Source of the DNA: Dehalococcoidia bacterium | Lineage (GTDB): Bacteria > Chloroflexota > Dehalococcoidia > Bin125 | Assembly (NCBI GenBank): GCA_022825855.1 | Contig: JAJDWB010000007.1 | Span: 248,001-312,000 of the forward strand | Direction of reading: 5' to 3' | DNA: 64,000 nt | Shown: positions 27,093 through 34,902 of the stretch, one piece after another | How the letters are laid out: each line of letters begins with the position of its first letter | How positions within the stretch are numbered: position 1 is the stretch's first letter | Position numbers and translations under genes: made by a program | Notes under the pieces: generated by a model | Databases searched by the model: none | Seen by the model: the letters and a program-made list of their open reading frames with translations, nothing else | What the model was told of the DNA's origin: nothing

Positions 27093-28160
27093 ATGGTGAC
27101 TGCCGACAGACTTGACGAACTGCAGATGGAACCGGAGGCGCCAGAACTGGATCTCTCCTGGCTCAACCTCGACACCGAGTGGGGTGTCGTCTCGGAGCCG
27201 GGCCGCAAGGGTCTGACGCTGCAACAGATCAACAAGTCGATCTACGGCGAGATTCCTGCCACGTCGGAGGACAGTTCGGCGCGGCCGCGCGGCGCCGCAG
27301 CGCCCGAGGGCGCGACTCCACGGATGACGCCCTGGGTGCTGGGCGACGCGACCGAGACGTTTTCCGACTCGGCGGCGCTGCTCTACGACGAGGCTGTGTC
27401 GCGCCAGTGGTCGTCGGCCACCGACATTCCCTGGGACACGCTGGACGAGCTGCCCGAGGACATCGAGCGGGCGATGGTGCAGCTCTGCACGTCGCTGACC
27501 GAGGTCGAGTTCATCGCCGGCGACGTGCCCGGCAAGTGGCTGCCGCGGATCGCCGCCGATCACTATGAGTCGGGACTCTTCCTGATGTCGCAGGTGATGG
27601 ACGAAGCGCGCCACACGGATGTGTTCCGCAAGCGCGCGCTGGCCAACGGCGGCGGCCTGCTGCTGCAGGGCGGCGGCGGGGGACTGCGCCAGATTCTCGA
27701 GGCCGAGGACTTCACGCAGATGTCCTCGATGCTGCACATCCTGGGTGAGGGCTTCGTCCAGTCGCTCTTCCGCCTGGGCGAGTTGATTGCCCACAACGAG
27801 GCCGAGAAGCGCATCTTCCGGCTGGCCGCGCAGGACGAGTCGCGGCACGTGGCGTACGGCGTGACGCACCTCAAGTACACGCTGGAGCACGAGCCCGAGA
27901 AGGCCGAGGAAGTCCACTGGACGCTGGACATGTTCGAGGACACGTTGGTCGACCCCGACCAGGCCAACCCGGGTCTCGCGGGCGCGCTGGTCTACCTGCT
28001 CGGCGACGGCGACGTCGACGAGGGCTGGCGGCTGTTCTGGCACGTGCGGCGCAAGCAGGTGCTCGAGTACCTGCACCGGCTCGACGTGGCCGGCCTCGGC
28101 GGCCGGCTGGAGACCGGCCGCCTGCATCCGGCGCTCGCCGGGGCGCTCGACGAGAACTAA
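27093..28160 (+). CDS. Ferritin-like diiron oxygenase, catalytic-type subunit
   Basis: The 355-residue helical protein has the full ligand pattern of R2-like/diiron carboxylate proteins: Glu137 (LTEVEF), the first ExxH in DEARH (Glu171, His174), Glu219 (LGEGF) and the second ExxH in DESRH (Glu249, His252). Such centres activate oxygen for hydroxylation, desaturation, N-oxidation or radical formation. The substrate cannot be told. A glycine-rich loop lies near residues 186-197. It is followed by a paralog that has lost several ligands, which suggests a two-subunit enzyme. GAGGAG precedes the ATG by about 9 bases. Confidence 0.82.
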   Translation: MVTADRLDELQMEPEAPELDLSWLNLDTEWGVVSEPGRKGLTLQQINKSIYGEIPATSEDSSARPRGAAAPEGATPRMTPWVLGDATETFSDSAALLYDEAVSRQWSSATDIPWDTLDELPEDIERAMVQLCTSLTEVEFIAGDVPGKWLPRIAADHYESGLFLMSQVMDEARHTDVFRKRALANGGGLLLQGGGGGLRQILEAEDFTQMSSMLHILGEGFVQSLFRLGELIAHNEAEKRIFRLAAQDESRHVAYGVTHLKYTLEHEPEKAEEVHWTLDMFEDTLVDPDQANPGLAGALVYLLGDGDVDEGWRLFWHVRRKQVLEYLHRLDVAGLGGRLETGRLHPALAGALDEN

Positions 28161-28189
28161 GCAGGAACCTGCTTCATCACGACGGATGT

Positions 28190-28216
28190 CAGGGGCGACC
28201 CTTGCGGTCGCCCCTG
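28190..28216. repeat. Palindrome between the two diiron genes
   Basis: CAGGGGCGACC and GGTCGCCCCTG pair perfectly over 11 bp with a 5-base loop. A 12-base palindrome, GCAGGAACCTGC, lies just upstream at 28161-28172. These sit between co-directional genes and may tune relative expression or stabilise the upstream message. Confidence 0.6.
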
Positions 28217-28253
28217 CGCGTATCGACGAACCGTGGAGATTGGGAGGCAACAG

Positions 28254-29348
28254 ATGCCCGACAACGATGTGATCGCCGCCGCGAAGGAGCGTCTGGAGCA
28301 GTCGGGCTTGCCCTCGACCTGGCTGGATATTCCCGTGCACTGGGGCGTCAAGGCCAAGGAGCAGGCGACGGCGGAGAACGGCGGGCTGCGCTTCCAGATG
28401 CTCAACGTCGACGTCTACGGCGAGGTGCCCGAGTTCTGGGACAACAACACCGAGATCCCGCGCGGGGCGGTGCCCGACACGCGCACCGAGCAGATGGGCT
28501 ACTCGATCTTCAACAAGGCGGAAGTCTGGTCCGACCTCTGCGCCGAGCTGTACGAGGACGCGATCGCCGATCGCTGGAACTCGTCCTCGGACGTTCCCTG
28601 GGACTCGCTGGAGCCGATCGGCGCGGACCTGGAGCGCGCGGTCTGCCAGATTGCGACGATGATGTCGGAGTACGGCTGGACCAAGGCGCAGACCACCGGC
28701 CGCTGGCTGCAGGAGATCTCCTACGGCTACATCGAGGTCAAGCTGTTTCTGGGCACCGTGGTGTTCGACGCGGCGCGGCTGTTCGAGGTCTGGCGCAAGC
28801 GGGCGCTGGCCAACGGCGGCGGGCTGGGGCGCGGCGGGCGCAACTGGAAGTTCCTGCCGCTGACCCAGAGCTACACGTTCAGCGAGTTCTGCGTGGCGTC
28901 GATCATGCACGACTCGATGCTGCTTGCCCTGTTGCGGCGGGGCGAGCAGTTGGCCCAGACCGAGGCCGAGCGCAGCATCTACCGGCTCTGCGAGCGGGAC
29001 ATCGAGCGGCACCTGACCTACTTCGTCGATCACATGCGCTACCTGATGCTGAAGGAACCGGTGCGGCGCGAAGAGATTCACCGCTACATGAACAAGGCCG
29101 AGTGGTACCTGGCCAAGGACGGCGACGACACGCTCTACAGCGCGGTCGCGGTGATCATGGGCGACGGCCGCGAGGGGGCGCAAGAGGCGATGGCCGACGT
29201 GGCCGAGCTGCGCCAGGAGCAGATCGAGACCTACCTGGGTTATCTGCGGCAGTGCCACCTGGCCGATCGGGAGGATCGGCTGAACCTGGAGCTGCGCAAG
29301 TGGGCGGGCATGGTCGAGCCGGAGGCAGAAGAGAAGATCCCGGTCTGA
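28254..29348 (+). CDS. Diiron-protein paralog with degenerate metal ligands
   Basis: The protein aligns along its length with the preceding gene product (both have ERAxxQ, then FRKRALANGGG or WRKRALANGGG, and RGEQLAQTEAERSIY). Metal ligands are altered: the first ExxH (DEARH) is DAARL, the Glu before the second motif is Asp, and DESRH is DIERH. It should not hold a normal diiron site. It is best read as a structural or regulatory subunit of a heteromeric enzyme, as in bacterial multicomponent monooxygenases, but that is inference. The ATG at 28254 follows GGGAGG. Its length is 364 residues. Confidence 0.78.
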   Translation: MPDNDVIAAAKERLEQSGLPSTWLDIPVHWGVKAKEQATAENGGLRFQMLNVDVYGEVPEFWDNNTEIPRGAVPDTRTEQMGYSIFNKAEVWSDLCAELYEDAIADRWNSSSDVPWDSLEPIGADLERAVCQIATMMSEYGWTKAQTTGRWLQEISYGYIEVKLFLGTVVFDAARLFEVWRKRALANGGGLGRGGRNWKFLPLTQSYTFSEFCVASIMHDSMLLALLRRGEQLAQTEAERSIYRLCERDIERHLTYFVDHMRYLMLKEPVRREEIHRYMNKAEWYLAKDGDDTLYSAVAVIMGDGREGAQEAMADVAELRQEQIETYLGYLRQCHLADREDRLNLELRKWAGMVEPEAEEKIPV

Positions 29349-29361
29349 CCTCCGTTCAGCT

Positions 29362-30312
29362 TCAGGCGAGGCAGCGCAGGGGCTGGCCGCCGTTGTATTC
29401 GAGCATCTGACCCATGGCGGCGAACATGTCGATCTCGGCGCCCCACGCTTCGCCGCGGAGTTCGCTATAGGCGCGGTGCAGGTTGCCGACGATCCGCTCG
29501 GTGTCGGTCCATTCGCCGAAGCGGCCCAGGTCGAGGTCTCGGGCGGCGGCGAGCGGGTCGACTCCGGCGTCGTATGCAGACCTGGCGGAGTCCTGGACGA
29601 ACGCCAGGTAGGCGTCGACCTCGTCGAGGACCGAGGCATCGGCGACCGGGCCGTGACCGGCGATCACCGTTTCGATCGGTAGCTGCTTCAGCCGGACGAG
29701 GGCCGAGCGCCAGCCGGCGACCGAGCCCATCAGCGCGAACGGCGTGCCCCGGTTGAAGACGATGTCGCCGGCGATCAGGACCCGCCGCTCGGGGATCCAG
29801 ACGACAGCGTCGGTGTTGGTGTGCGCGGGTGAGACGTAGATCAGTTGCAGCTCAAGGTCGCCGGCGAAGAGCGTCATGGCGTCGTCGAAGACGACGCTGG
29901 GCGCGGCCGGGCGGAACTCGCCCCACTCGACGCCGGGGAACATCATCGGCGCTCGCGCCGGCAGATCGGGCGCGTCGCGCAGCACGTCCTCGCGGCAACG
30001 GCGGTGCCCGACGATCACGGCGTCGTCGGCGAAGAGGAAGTTGCCGTAGGTGTGATCGAAGTGGCTGTGCGTATTGACCAGCGTGCGCACCGGGTTGGGC
30101 GAGAGGCTCGAAATCGCGTCGCGGAAGGCGCGCGTGCGGCGTTCGGTGGCGCAGGCGTCGATGGCGATCACCTGACCGCCGGCGTCGACGAAGGCGGGGT
30201 TGTTCAGGCACCAGGAGCCATCGTGCTGGATGTAGGCGAAGATGCCCTCGGAGACCTCGACCACCTCGGGTTCGGGGAGGATGTCGTTGTGGGAAGTGTG
30301 TTCGGTGCTCAC
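29362..30312 (-). CDS. Metallo-beta-lactamase-fold hydrolase
   Basis: The zinc motif THSHFDHTYGN (HxHxDH) lies near residue 82. Further ligands are in VSPAHTNTD, IAGDIVF and AGHGPV, in the order expected for MBL-fold hydrolases of about 310 residues. This subgroup often hydrolyses thioesters, lactones or similar bonds; the true substrate is unknown. The start is GTG with AGGAG about 8 bases upstream. It converges with the diiron operon 13 bases away and follows the SDR gene, so the cluster may process one metabolite. Confidence 0.88.
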   Translation of the reverse strand: MSTEHTSHNDILPEPEVVEVSEGIFAYIQHDGSWCLNNPAFVDAGGQVIAIDACATERRTRAFRDAISSLSPNPVRTLVNTHSHFDHTYGNFLFADDAVIVGHRRCREDVLRDAPDLPARAPMMFPGVEWGEFRPAAPSVVFDDAMTLFAGDLELQLIYVSPAHTNTDAVVWIPERRVLIAGDIVFNRGTPFALMGSVAGWRSALVRLKQLPIETVIAGHGPVADASVLDEVDAYLAFVQDSARSAYDAGVDPLAAARDLDLGRFGEWTDTERIVGNLHRAYSELRGEAWGAEIDMFAAMGQMLEYNGGQPLRCLA

Positions 30313-30370
30313 CTGTCACTCCTAGGTTCTGCCGTCCTGCCGGGACTTGCTGCTCCTGGGTTCTTCCGTC

Positions 30371-30459
30371 ATACCCGCACTTGCTGCGGGTATCTCGCCG
30401 CTTCGAGCACGACCGTCGGCGCGGGTTTCGGCGAGATTGCCGCGGCGGAGCGCGGCAAT
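30371..30459. repeat. Pair of inverted REP-like elements
   Basis: Two 8-bp hairpins in opposite orientation lie here: ATACCCGC/GCGGGTAT (30371-30393, flanked by GTC and CTCG) and ATTGCCGC/GCGGCAAT (30436-30459, flanked by CGAG and GAC). The head-to-head pairing resembles bacterial interspersed mosaic elements built from REP sequences. It fills the gap between the SDR and MBL genes. Confidence 0.7.
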
Positions 30460-30465
30460 GACAGG

Positions 30466-31287
30466 CTATCTGTTGGCGAAGAAGTCGAAGTCGTCCATGA
30501 TTCGCTGATAGCGGCGCTCGACCTGGTCGCGCAGCTCGGGATGGGAGAAGATCAGACGGCGGTTGGCCTTGACGCCTCGGAGCACGATGCGGCCGACGTC
30601 CTCCGGATTCATCTGTTGCGACATCATGCCCGGGCTGAAGCCTCGCGCGGGCTCGTCGCTGGGACCGCCGAACTGATCGGGGCGGTTGCGCTCGGCCATG
30701 CCGATCAGGGTGTCGACGCCGCCCGGACAGAGCGCGGAGACGCCGATGCCCTCGGCGGCGAGCTCGTCGTGCAGCGCCTCGGAGTAGGCGAGGGCGGCGT
30801 GCTTGCTGCTGGAGTAGACGCCCAGGGGCACGACTTCGTTGAGCCGGAGTCCGGCCATCGAGACGGTGTTGACGATGTGCGCGTCGCCGTCCTGCGCGCG
30901 CATGCGCGGCAAGAAGGTATTGACGCCGTTGATGACGCCGAACAGGTTGACGCGGAAAGTCCAGTCCCAGTCGGCCTGGGTACCCTCGCTGACCGGGCCG
31001 GCCGTCATCACGCCGGCGTTGTTGACGAGCAGGTTGAGTTCGCCGAACTCGTCGTAGACGCGCTCGGCCAGCCACTCGTAGGCGACGGTGTCGGAGACGT
31101 CGAGATCGACGGCGAGAGCGCCGACTTCGCGGGCTTCGACCTCGGCGGCGACGGCCTGGGCGGTGCCTGCCTGGACGTCGGCGAGGATGACGTGCATGCC
31201 CTCGTCGGCGCAGGCGAGGGCGATGCCGCGCCCGATCCCGGATCCGGCGCCGGTGACGAGCGCCACCTTGCCGCTCAGATTGTCCAT
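30466..31287 (-). CDS. Short-chain dehydrogenase/reductase
   Basis: This classical SDR of 273 residues has the cofactor motif TGAGSGIGRG (residues 12-21), NNAGVM near residue 90 and the active-site YSSSK preceded by a Ser in VNTVSMAG. Asp in VILADVQAG after the second strand favours NAD(H) over NADP(H). It oxidises or reduces an alcohol/ketone pair of unknown identity. GGAGG precedes the ATG by 8 bases. The MBL-fold hydrolase gene lies downstream on the same strand. Confidence 0.88.
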   Translation of the reverse strand: MDNLSGKVALVTGAGSGIGRGIALACADEGMHVILADVQAGTAQAVAAEVEAREVGALAVDLDVSDTVAYEWLAERVYDEFGELNLLVNNAGVMTAGPVSEGTQADWDWTFRVNLFGVINGVNTFLPRMRAQDGDAHIVNTVSMAGLRLNEVVPLGVYSSSKHAALAYSEALHDELAAEGIGVSALCPGGVDTLIGMAERNRPDQFGGPSDEPARGFSPGMMSQQMNPEDVGRIVLRGVKANRRLIFSHPELRDQVERRYQRIMDDFDFFANR

Positions 31288-31454
31288 GGCTCAACCTCCG
31301 AACTGGTCAATGTCGAAACAGGATAGGCAGGGTGGTCGAGGCGCGTGCCCTCAGGTCGGGACGGATCCGGGCACAGCGAAGCCGGGCGAACCGATTCCGG
31401 CGCGCCCGGGCGTGGAAAAAACACGCGCGGCCCAAAGAAAAAGAGAGAAGGCGA

Positions 31455-31772
31455 TTACCAGGGATCGTCATCGTCCTCGAGACTGTCCTCCTGCGTGGGG
31501 TCAGCGGCGTCGGTACAGTCAGCCGGCAGCGGCAGCGCGGGGTGGAGATGGAACCAGGCTCGCTGCTCGGGGCTGGGGGCGGCGTCGGGACCGCGCGGGG
31601 GGCGGACGGGCCAGTCACGCCAGGCGGGACCGAAGATCCTGGTGAGGATGCGTCCGGCCTGGCGCCGGACGTACTCGGGACCGCGATGGGCTTCGAGATG
31701 GAGGCGTTTGAGGACGGCCTGAGGTTCGAAGGGGACGGGCGGTGCGGTATGGGTGCGGGTGGCGGCGGTCAT
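31455..31772 (-). CDS. Small hypothetical protein with acidic C-terminus
   Basis: The 105-residue frame has a basic central helix (EYVRRQAGRILTRIFGPAWRDW) and an acidic tail (EDSLEDDDDPW). No family is recognised. Support comes from a promoter-like sequence 41 bases upstream (31813-31842) and AGGAAAGGA before the ATG. The amphipathic basic core and acidic tail could suit nucleic-acid or protein binding, but there is no direct evidence. It is isolated between the SDR and CoA-transferase genes. Confidence 0.5.
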   Translation of the reverse strand: MTAATRTHTAPPVPFEPQAVLKRLHLEAHRGPEYVRRQAGRILTRIFGPAWRDWPVRPPRGPDAAPSPEQRAWFHLHPALPLPADCTDAADPTQEDSLEDDDDPW

Positions 31773-31812
31773 TGCTGTGGTCCTTTCCTGGACGGGTTGG
31801 GGATGATCCTCG

Positions 31813-31842
31813 ATTGTATATGGACTGATGTTCGGATAGCAA
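31813..31842 (-). promoter_or_regulatory. Sigma-70-like promoter for the small hypothetical gene
   Basis: On the minus strand, TTGCTA (31842-31837) is followed after 18 bases by TACAAT (31818-31813). This predicts a start near 31806 and a 34-base leader to the ATG at 31772. Confidence 0.5.
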
Positions 31843-31928
31843 GTTCGGCGGCGTGATCGGATCCCGCGCTCGGACGGTTGGGGGACGGCTGAGGTTGGAC
31901 TTGCGAGCAGGGTTTGGGAGGATCGTGG

Positions 31929-32009
31929 TTCCTGCTTCCGCAGGAATGACGGGGGGGCAGGATTGACGGAGGGGCCCTCACCCTAACCCTCTCCCTCGGG
32001 GAGAGGGGA
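31929..32009. repeat. REP-like hairpin and long palindromic repeat (family A copy 1)
   Basis: TTCCTGC/GCAGGAA (31929-31946) is one hairpin. At 31975-32009 lies a 35-bp element, beginning CCCTCACCCTAACC, whose core CCCTCTCC-loop-GGAGAGGG is a perfect palindrome. Near-identical copies are at 41759-41793, 42643-42677 and 42681-42715. This copy lies 37 bases before the CoA-transferase start. Confidence 0.85.
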
Positions 32010-32046
32010 CCGGAAGGGGGAGGGTGTGGGCTTTATCCTCGGGGTC

Positions 32047-33246
32047 ATGGATGCGCTTGCGGGGATGACGGTGCTCGAGGATGGGGGCGGGATCGCGGCG
32101 TCGTACGCGGGCAAGCTGCTGGCCGACCTGGGCGCGGATGTGATCAAGGTGGAGCGGCCCGGGGGCGACGAGGTGCGGCGGCAGCCGCCCTTTGCTGGCG
32201 ACCGGCCGGGGCGCGAGCGGAGCGGGCTGCACCTGTTCCTGGACACGAACAAGCGCAGCGTGACGCTGGATCCGGGGTCGGCGGCGGGGCGGCGGATCTA
32301 CCGCGATCTGGCGCGACGATGCGGGACGGTGATCACGTCGCGGCAGATTGCCGAGCAGCGCGAACTGGGGCTGGACTGGGAGGCGCTGTCGGCGGGCGGG
32401 GCGGAGTTGAACCAGGTCACGATCACCGTGTTCGGGATCGGGACGCAGCGCGAGGGCTGGCAGTCGGAATCGCTGATCGCGTCGCTGGCCAGCGGGATTT
32501 CCTACCGGATCGGCGATCCGGATCGTGCGCCGCTGGGGTTGCCCTACGACGCGCCGCAGTACCAGGGCGGGATCCACGCGGCGATTGCGGCGCTGCTGGC
32601 GCGGCGGGCGACGCGCGAGAGCGGGCAGGGCCAGCACGCCTGGCTGTCGATCGTGGACATCATCAGCAACGTGATGGCGGGCGCGGGAGTGGCCGCGTTC
32701 GTGTTCACGGGCCAATCGCGGGGCCGGGCGGGGACGCGCATGAACGCCTTCTATCCCTGGCAGGTGACGCCGGTGAAGGACGGCTACTACGAAGTGATCA
32801 CGATGGTCGACCGGCAGTGGAACCGGTTCCTGGAGTTGATGGGCGATCCCGACTGGCAGCACGACGAACGGCTGCAGAATCGCTGGCTCGCGTTCCAGCA
32901 CGCGGAGGACCTGGACGCGTTCTGGCATCCCTGGATGGCGGAGCGGACCAAGTCGGAGCTGATGGAGCTGTTCGGCGAGAACCACATCTCGTTTCAGCCC
33001 GTGCACACGATCGGCGAGGTGGCGGAGTCGGAGCATCTGCAGGCGAGGCAGTTCTGGGCGGAGGTGGAGCATCCGGAGTTTGAGGAGCCGGTGCGGTTGC
33101 CGGGCGCCCCGTACAAACTGAGTGAGAGTCCGTGGGCGATCCGGCGTCGGGCGCCGCTGCTTGGGGAGCACACGGCTGAGGTGCTGTCGGAGGTTGGAGT
33201 CGGCAGGTCGGCGTTGGCTCGGTTGCGGCGGACCGGAGTGGTCTGA
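32047..33246 (+). CDS. Class III CoA-transferase (CaiB/BaiF family)
   Basis: Family III enzymes transfer CoA between carboxylic acids. The 399-residue product shows YAGKLLADLGADVIKVERPGGDEVR at the N-terminus, FLDTNKRSVTLD, and GQGQHAWLSIVDIIS in which the Asp occupies the catalytic position. The C-terminal PGAPYKLSESP block is also typical. The ATG at 32047 lacks a clear ribosome binding site, and the upstream in-frame start at 32026 would extend toward the palindromic repeat. It converges with the next gene with no gap. Confidence 0.9.
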   Translation: MDALAGMTVLEDGGGIAASYAGKLLADLGADVIKVERPGGDEVRRQPPFAGDRPGRERSGLHLFLDTNKRSVTLDPGSAAGRRIYRDLARRCGTVITSRQIAEQRELGLDWEALSAGGAELNQVTITVFGIGTQREGWQSESLIASLASGISYRIGDPDRAPLGLPYDAPQYQGGIHAAIAALLARRATRESGQGQHAWLSIVDIISNVMAGAGVAAFVFTGQSRGRAGTRMNAFYPWQVTPVKDGYYEVITMVDRQWNRFLELMGDPDWQHDERLQNRWLAFQHAEDLDAFWHPWMAERTKSELMELFGENHISFQPVHTIGEVAESEHLQARQFWAEVEHPEFEEPVRLPGAPYKLSESPWAIRRRAPLLGEHTAEVLSEVGVGRSALARLRRTGVV

Positions 33247-34377
33247 CTAGCCGAGCATGCGGCGGACGATTTGCTCGACGGCGTTGGTGTGTTGGGCGAG
33301 GGAGTTGGGGTCGATGCAGCGGTCGTAGGTGTCCTGGGGGCTGTGGAAGTAGGGGTGGCCGCCGAGGATGGAGACGAAGCGGCCGTTGATCTCGCCGATG
33401 TTGCGGGCTTCGCCGAAGCCGGCGCTGCCGACGGGGAAGGGCTGGCGCTCGATGCCCTGCGCGTTGAGGGCGTCGGTCGCGAGGTTGAAGAGCTCGTCGT
33501 CGGAGGCGGCGTAGCTGGGTTGGCCGTTGCGTGAGCCGATTGAGGCTCCGAGGTGCATCCATGCGTGGACGCGGTGGGCGGCGTCGCCGAGTTCGCGGAT
33601 GTAGTGGTCGAGGCCGAGGTGGTGCAGCTCGTGGCCGCTGGAGGCGACGAGGTTGAGGGTGCGTCGGCCGAGGTGGGCGGCGATGCGGCCGGCGACTTCG
33701 AGCCATACGGCGATGCCACCGCCGCGCTCGGCGGCGCAGGTGTACCAACCCGACTTGGGCGTCATCAGGACGACGGGCGCGGCGTGGGGATCGGTACCGG
33801 GGATCGATCCGACGACGTTGTGCGCGGGCGCGTCGACGCGGCCGCCGTCGACGATCATTGTGGCCTCGGAGCCGATGGCGTCGAGGATTGGGCCGGCGTG
33901 GTTGGGAGCGACCTGGAGAACGGGCAGCTCGATCGGGTCGAGCGGGCGCTCGGCGTTGCGCAGGACGATCTCTCCGTCGGGGTCGCCCATGACGAGGATG
34001 ATCCCCTGTGCGCCGTCCTGGCGGGCGAGCTCGAAGGAGCTGTAGATGCCGGGCGACATGCGCTCCTGGTCGTCGTGCGCGAACTCCCAGACGACGATGC
34101 CGGGGCCGTTGTCGCGGCGGAGGACGCCGGTGAGGCCGTCGTGGTCGGTGAATGCGCCGTCGTAGATGGGCACGGCGGGGATGTCCCAGCCGCCGAACCG
34201 GATTGCGGCCTCGTGGATTTCGACGCGGGGGAAGCGCCAGGTCTGCCAGTCGGCGTCGACGCCGAGCAGGCGCAGCTCCTCCATCATCCAGGGCGTGGTG
34301 AGGTCGTCGGCCTCGCGGCCGGTGCGGTGGATGCCCAACTCCTCGTAGGCGCGAATGCGGCGTTCGGCGTCGTTCAT
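33247..34377 (-). CDS. M28-like peptidase fold protein with altered metal site
   Basis: The 376-residue chain has a PA-like insert (GAQGIILVMGDPDGEI, residues 125-145) and an M28 aminopeptidase-like C-terminal domain, including LNLVASSGHELHHLGLDHYI and HPYFHSPQDTYD. In active M28 enzymes the first metal motif is HxD followed by an Asp in the DNxSG turn; here the equivalent region reads TPKSGW then ERGGG, so the usual ligands are missing. It may be inactive or have a different role. GGAGGAGG precedes the ATG. Confidence 0.75.
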   Translation of the reverse strand: MNDAERRIRAYEELGIHRTGREADDLTTPWMMEELRLLGVDADWQTWRFPRVEIHEAAIRFGGWDIPAVPIYDGAFTDHDGLTGVLRRDNGPGIVVWEFAHDDQERMSPGIYSSFELARQDGAQGIILVMGDPDGEIVLRNAERPLDPIELPVLQVAPNHAGPILDAIGSEATMIVDGGRVDAPAHNVVGSIPGTDPHAAPVVLMTPKSGWYTCAAERGGGIAVWLEVAGRIAAHLGRRTLNLVASSGHELHHLGLDHYIRELGDAAHRVHAWMHLGASIGSRNGQPSYAASDDELFNLATDALNAQGIERQPFPVGSAGFGEARNIGEINGRFVSILGGHPYFHSPQDTYDRCIDPNSLAQHTNAVEQIVRRMLG

Positions 34378-34439
34378 ATGCGGCCTCCTCCACTAGCTCT
34401 GGTAAGGCCAGAATAAGAGAGTTGAAAGCGGAAGCAGAC

Positions 34440-34898
34440 ATGTGTGATCAGCCGTCTCCGGGAAGCGGATATGTGGCGGTCCTCTATCTGGCTGCTCTGG
34501 CGTCTATCGGAGCGTTGGCGGCTGTCCTGTTGGAGGTCCACGCCGAAGGATGGCTGGCTCTGGTGTTGTGGGTCGGTCTGTTCTGCGTACCAGTCGGGAT
34601 CATCCCGATTCTCCTGCTGCACGCGGCATACCGGACGGTCTACGTCTTCAGAGAGGAAACACTCCACCTGCGAGCCGGCGTGCTGATCGGAGCGGAGTTG
34701 CGTTACGACGAGATTGCGACGGTCGAGGCGGCCCCGTTCGTGTCGAACGTGCTGGGCTGGTGGATACGAGTGAGAGCGATTTCGAATCGGATGACGTACG
34801 GCATCGTAATCACTCTGGACTCCGGCATGCGCTACTACATTAGCCCCTCGGACCCGGAGGCCTTCGCGGAGGCCTTGCGTTCACGCGCGCGACTGTGA
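34440..34898 (+). CDS. Membrane protein with bacterial PH domain
   Basis: The 152-residue protein has two hydrophobic helices (YVAVLYLAALASIGALAAVLL and LALVLWVGLFCVPVGIIPILLL), followed by a beta-rich domain: YRTVYVFREETLHLRAGVLIGAELRYDEIATVEAA. That pattern matches bacterial PH-like (YdbS/DUF304) domains. The C-terminal YYISPSDPEAFAEAL is also typical of them. Function unknown. The ATG at 34440 has GCGGAAG 5 bases upstream; a TTG at 34422 is an alternative. Confidence 0.75.
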   Translation: MCDQPSPGSGYVAVLYLAALASIGALAAVLLEVHAEGWLALVLWVGLFCVPVGIIPILLLHAAYRTVYVFREETLHLRAGVLIGAELRYDEIATVEAAPFVSNVLGWWIRVRAISNRMTYGIVITLDSGMRYYISPSDPEAFAEALRSRARL

Positions 34899-34902
34899 CC
34901 AC

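Noticed and set aside
25281-29639. A 1452-codon open frame on the minus strand opposite the solute-binding protein and diiron genes
   Set aside because: It lies fully antisense to three well recognised genes, is rich in Arg/Val/Leu low-complexity sequence and has no domain. It arises from codon bias in high-GC DNA.
31332-31856. Plus-strand frame of 174 codons over the small hypothetical gene
   Set aside because: The minus-strand frame has a promoter-like sequence and a ribosome binding site; the plus frame is Gly/Arg-rich and lacks either.
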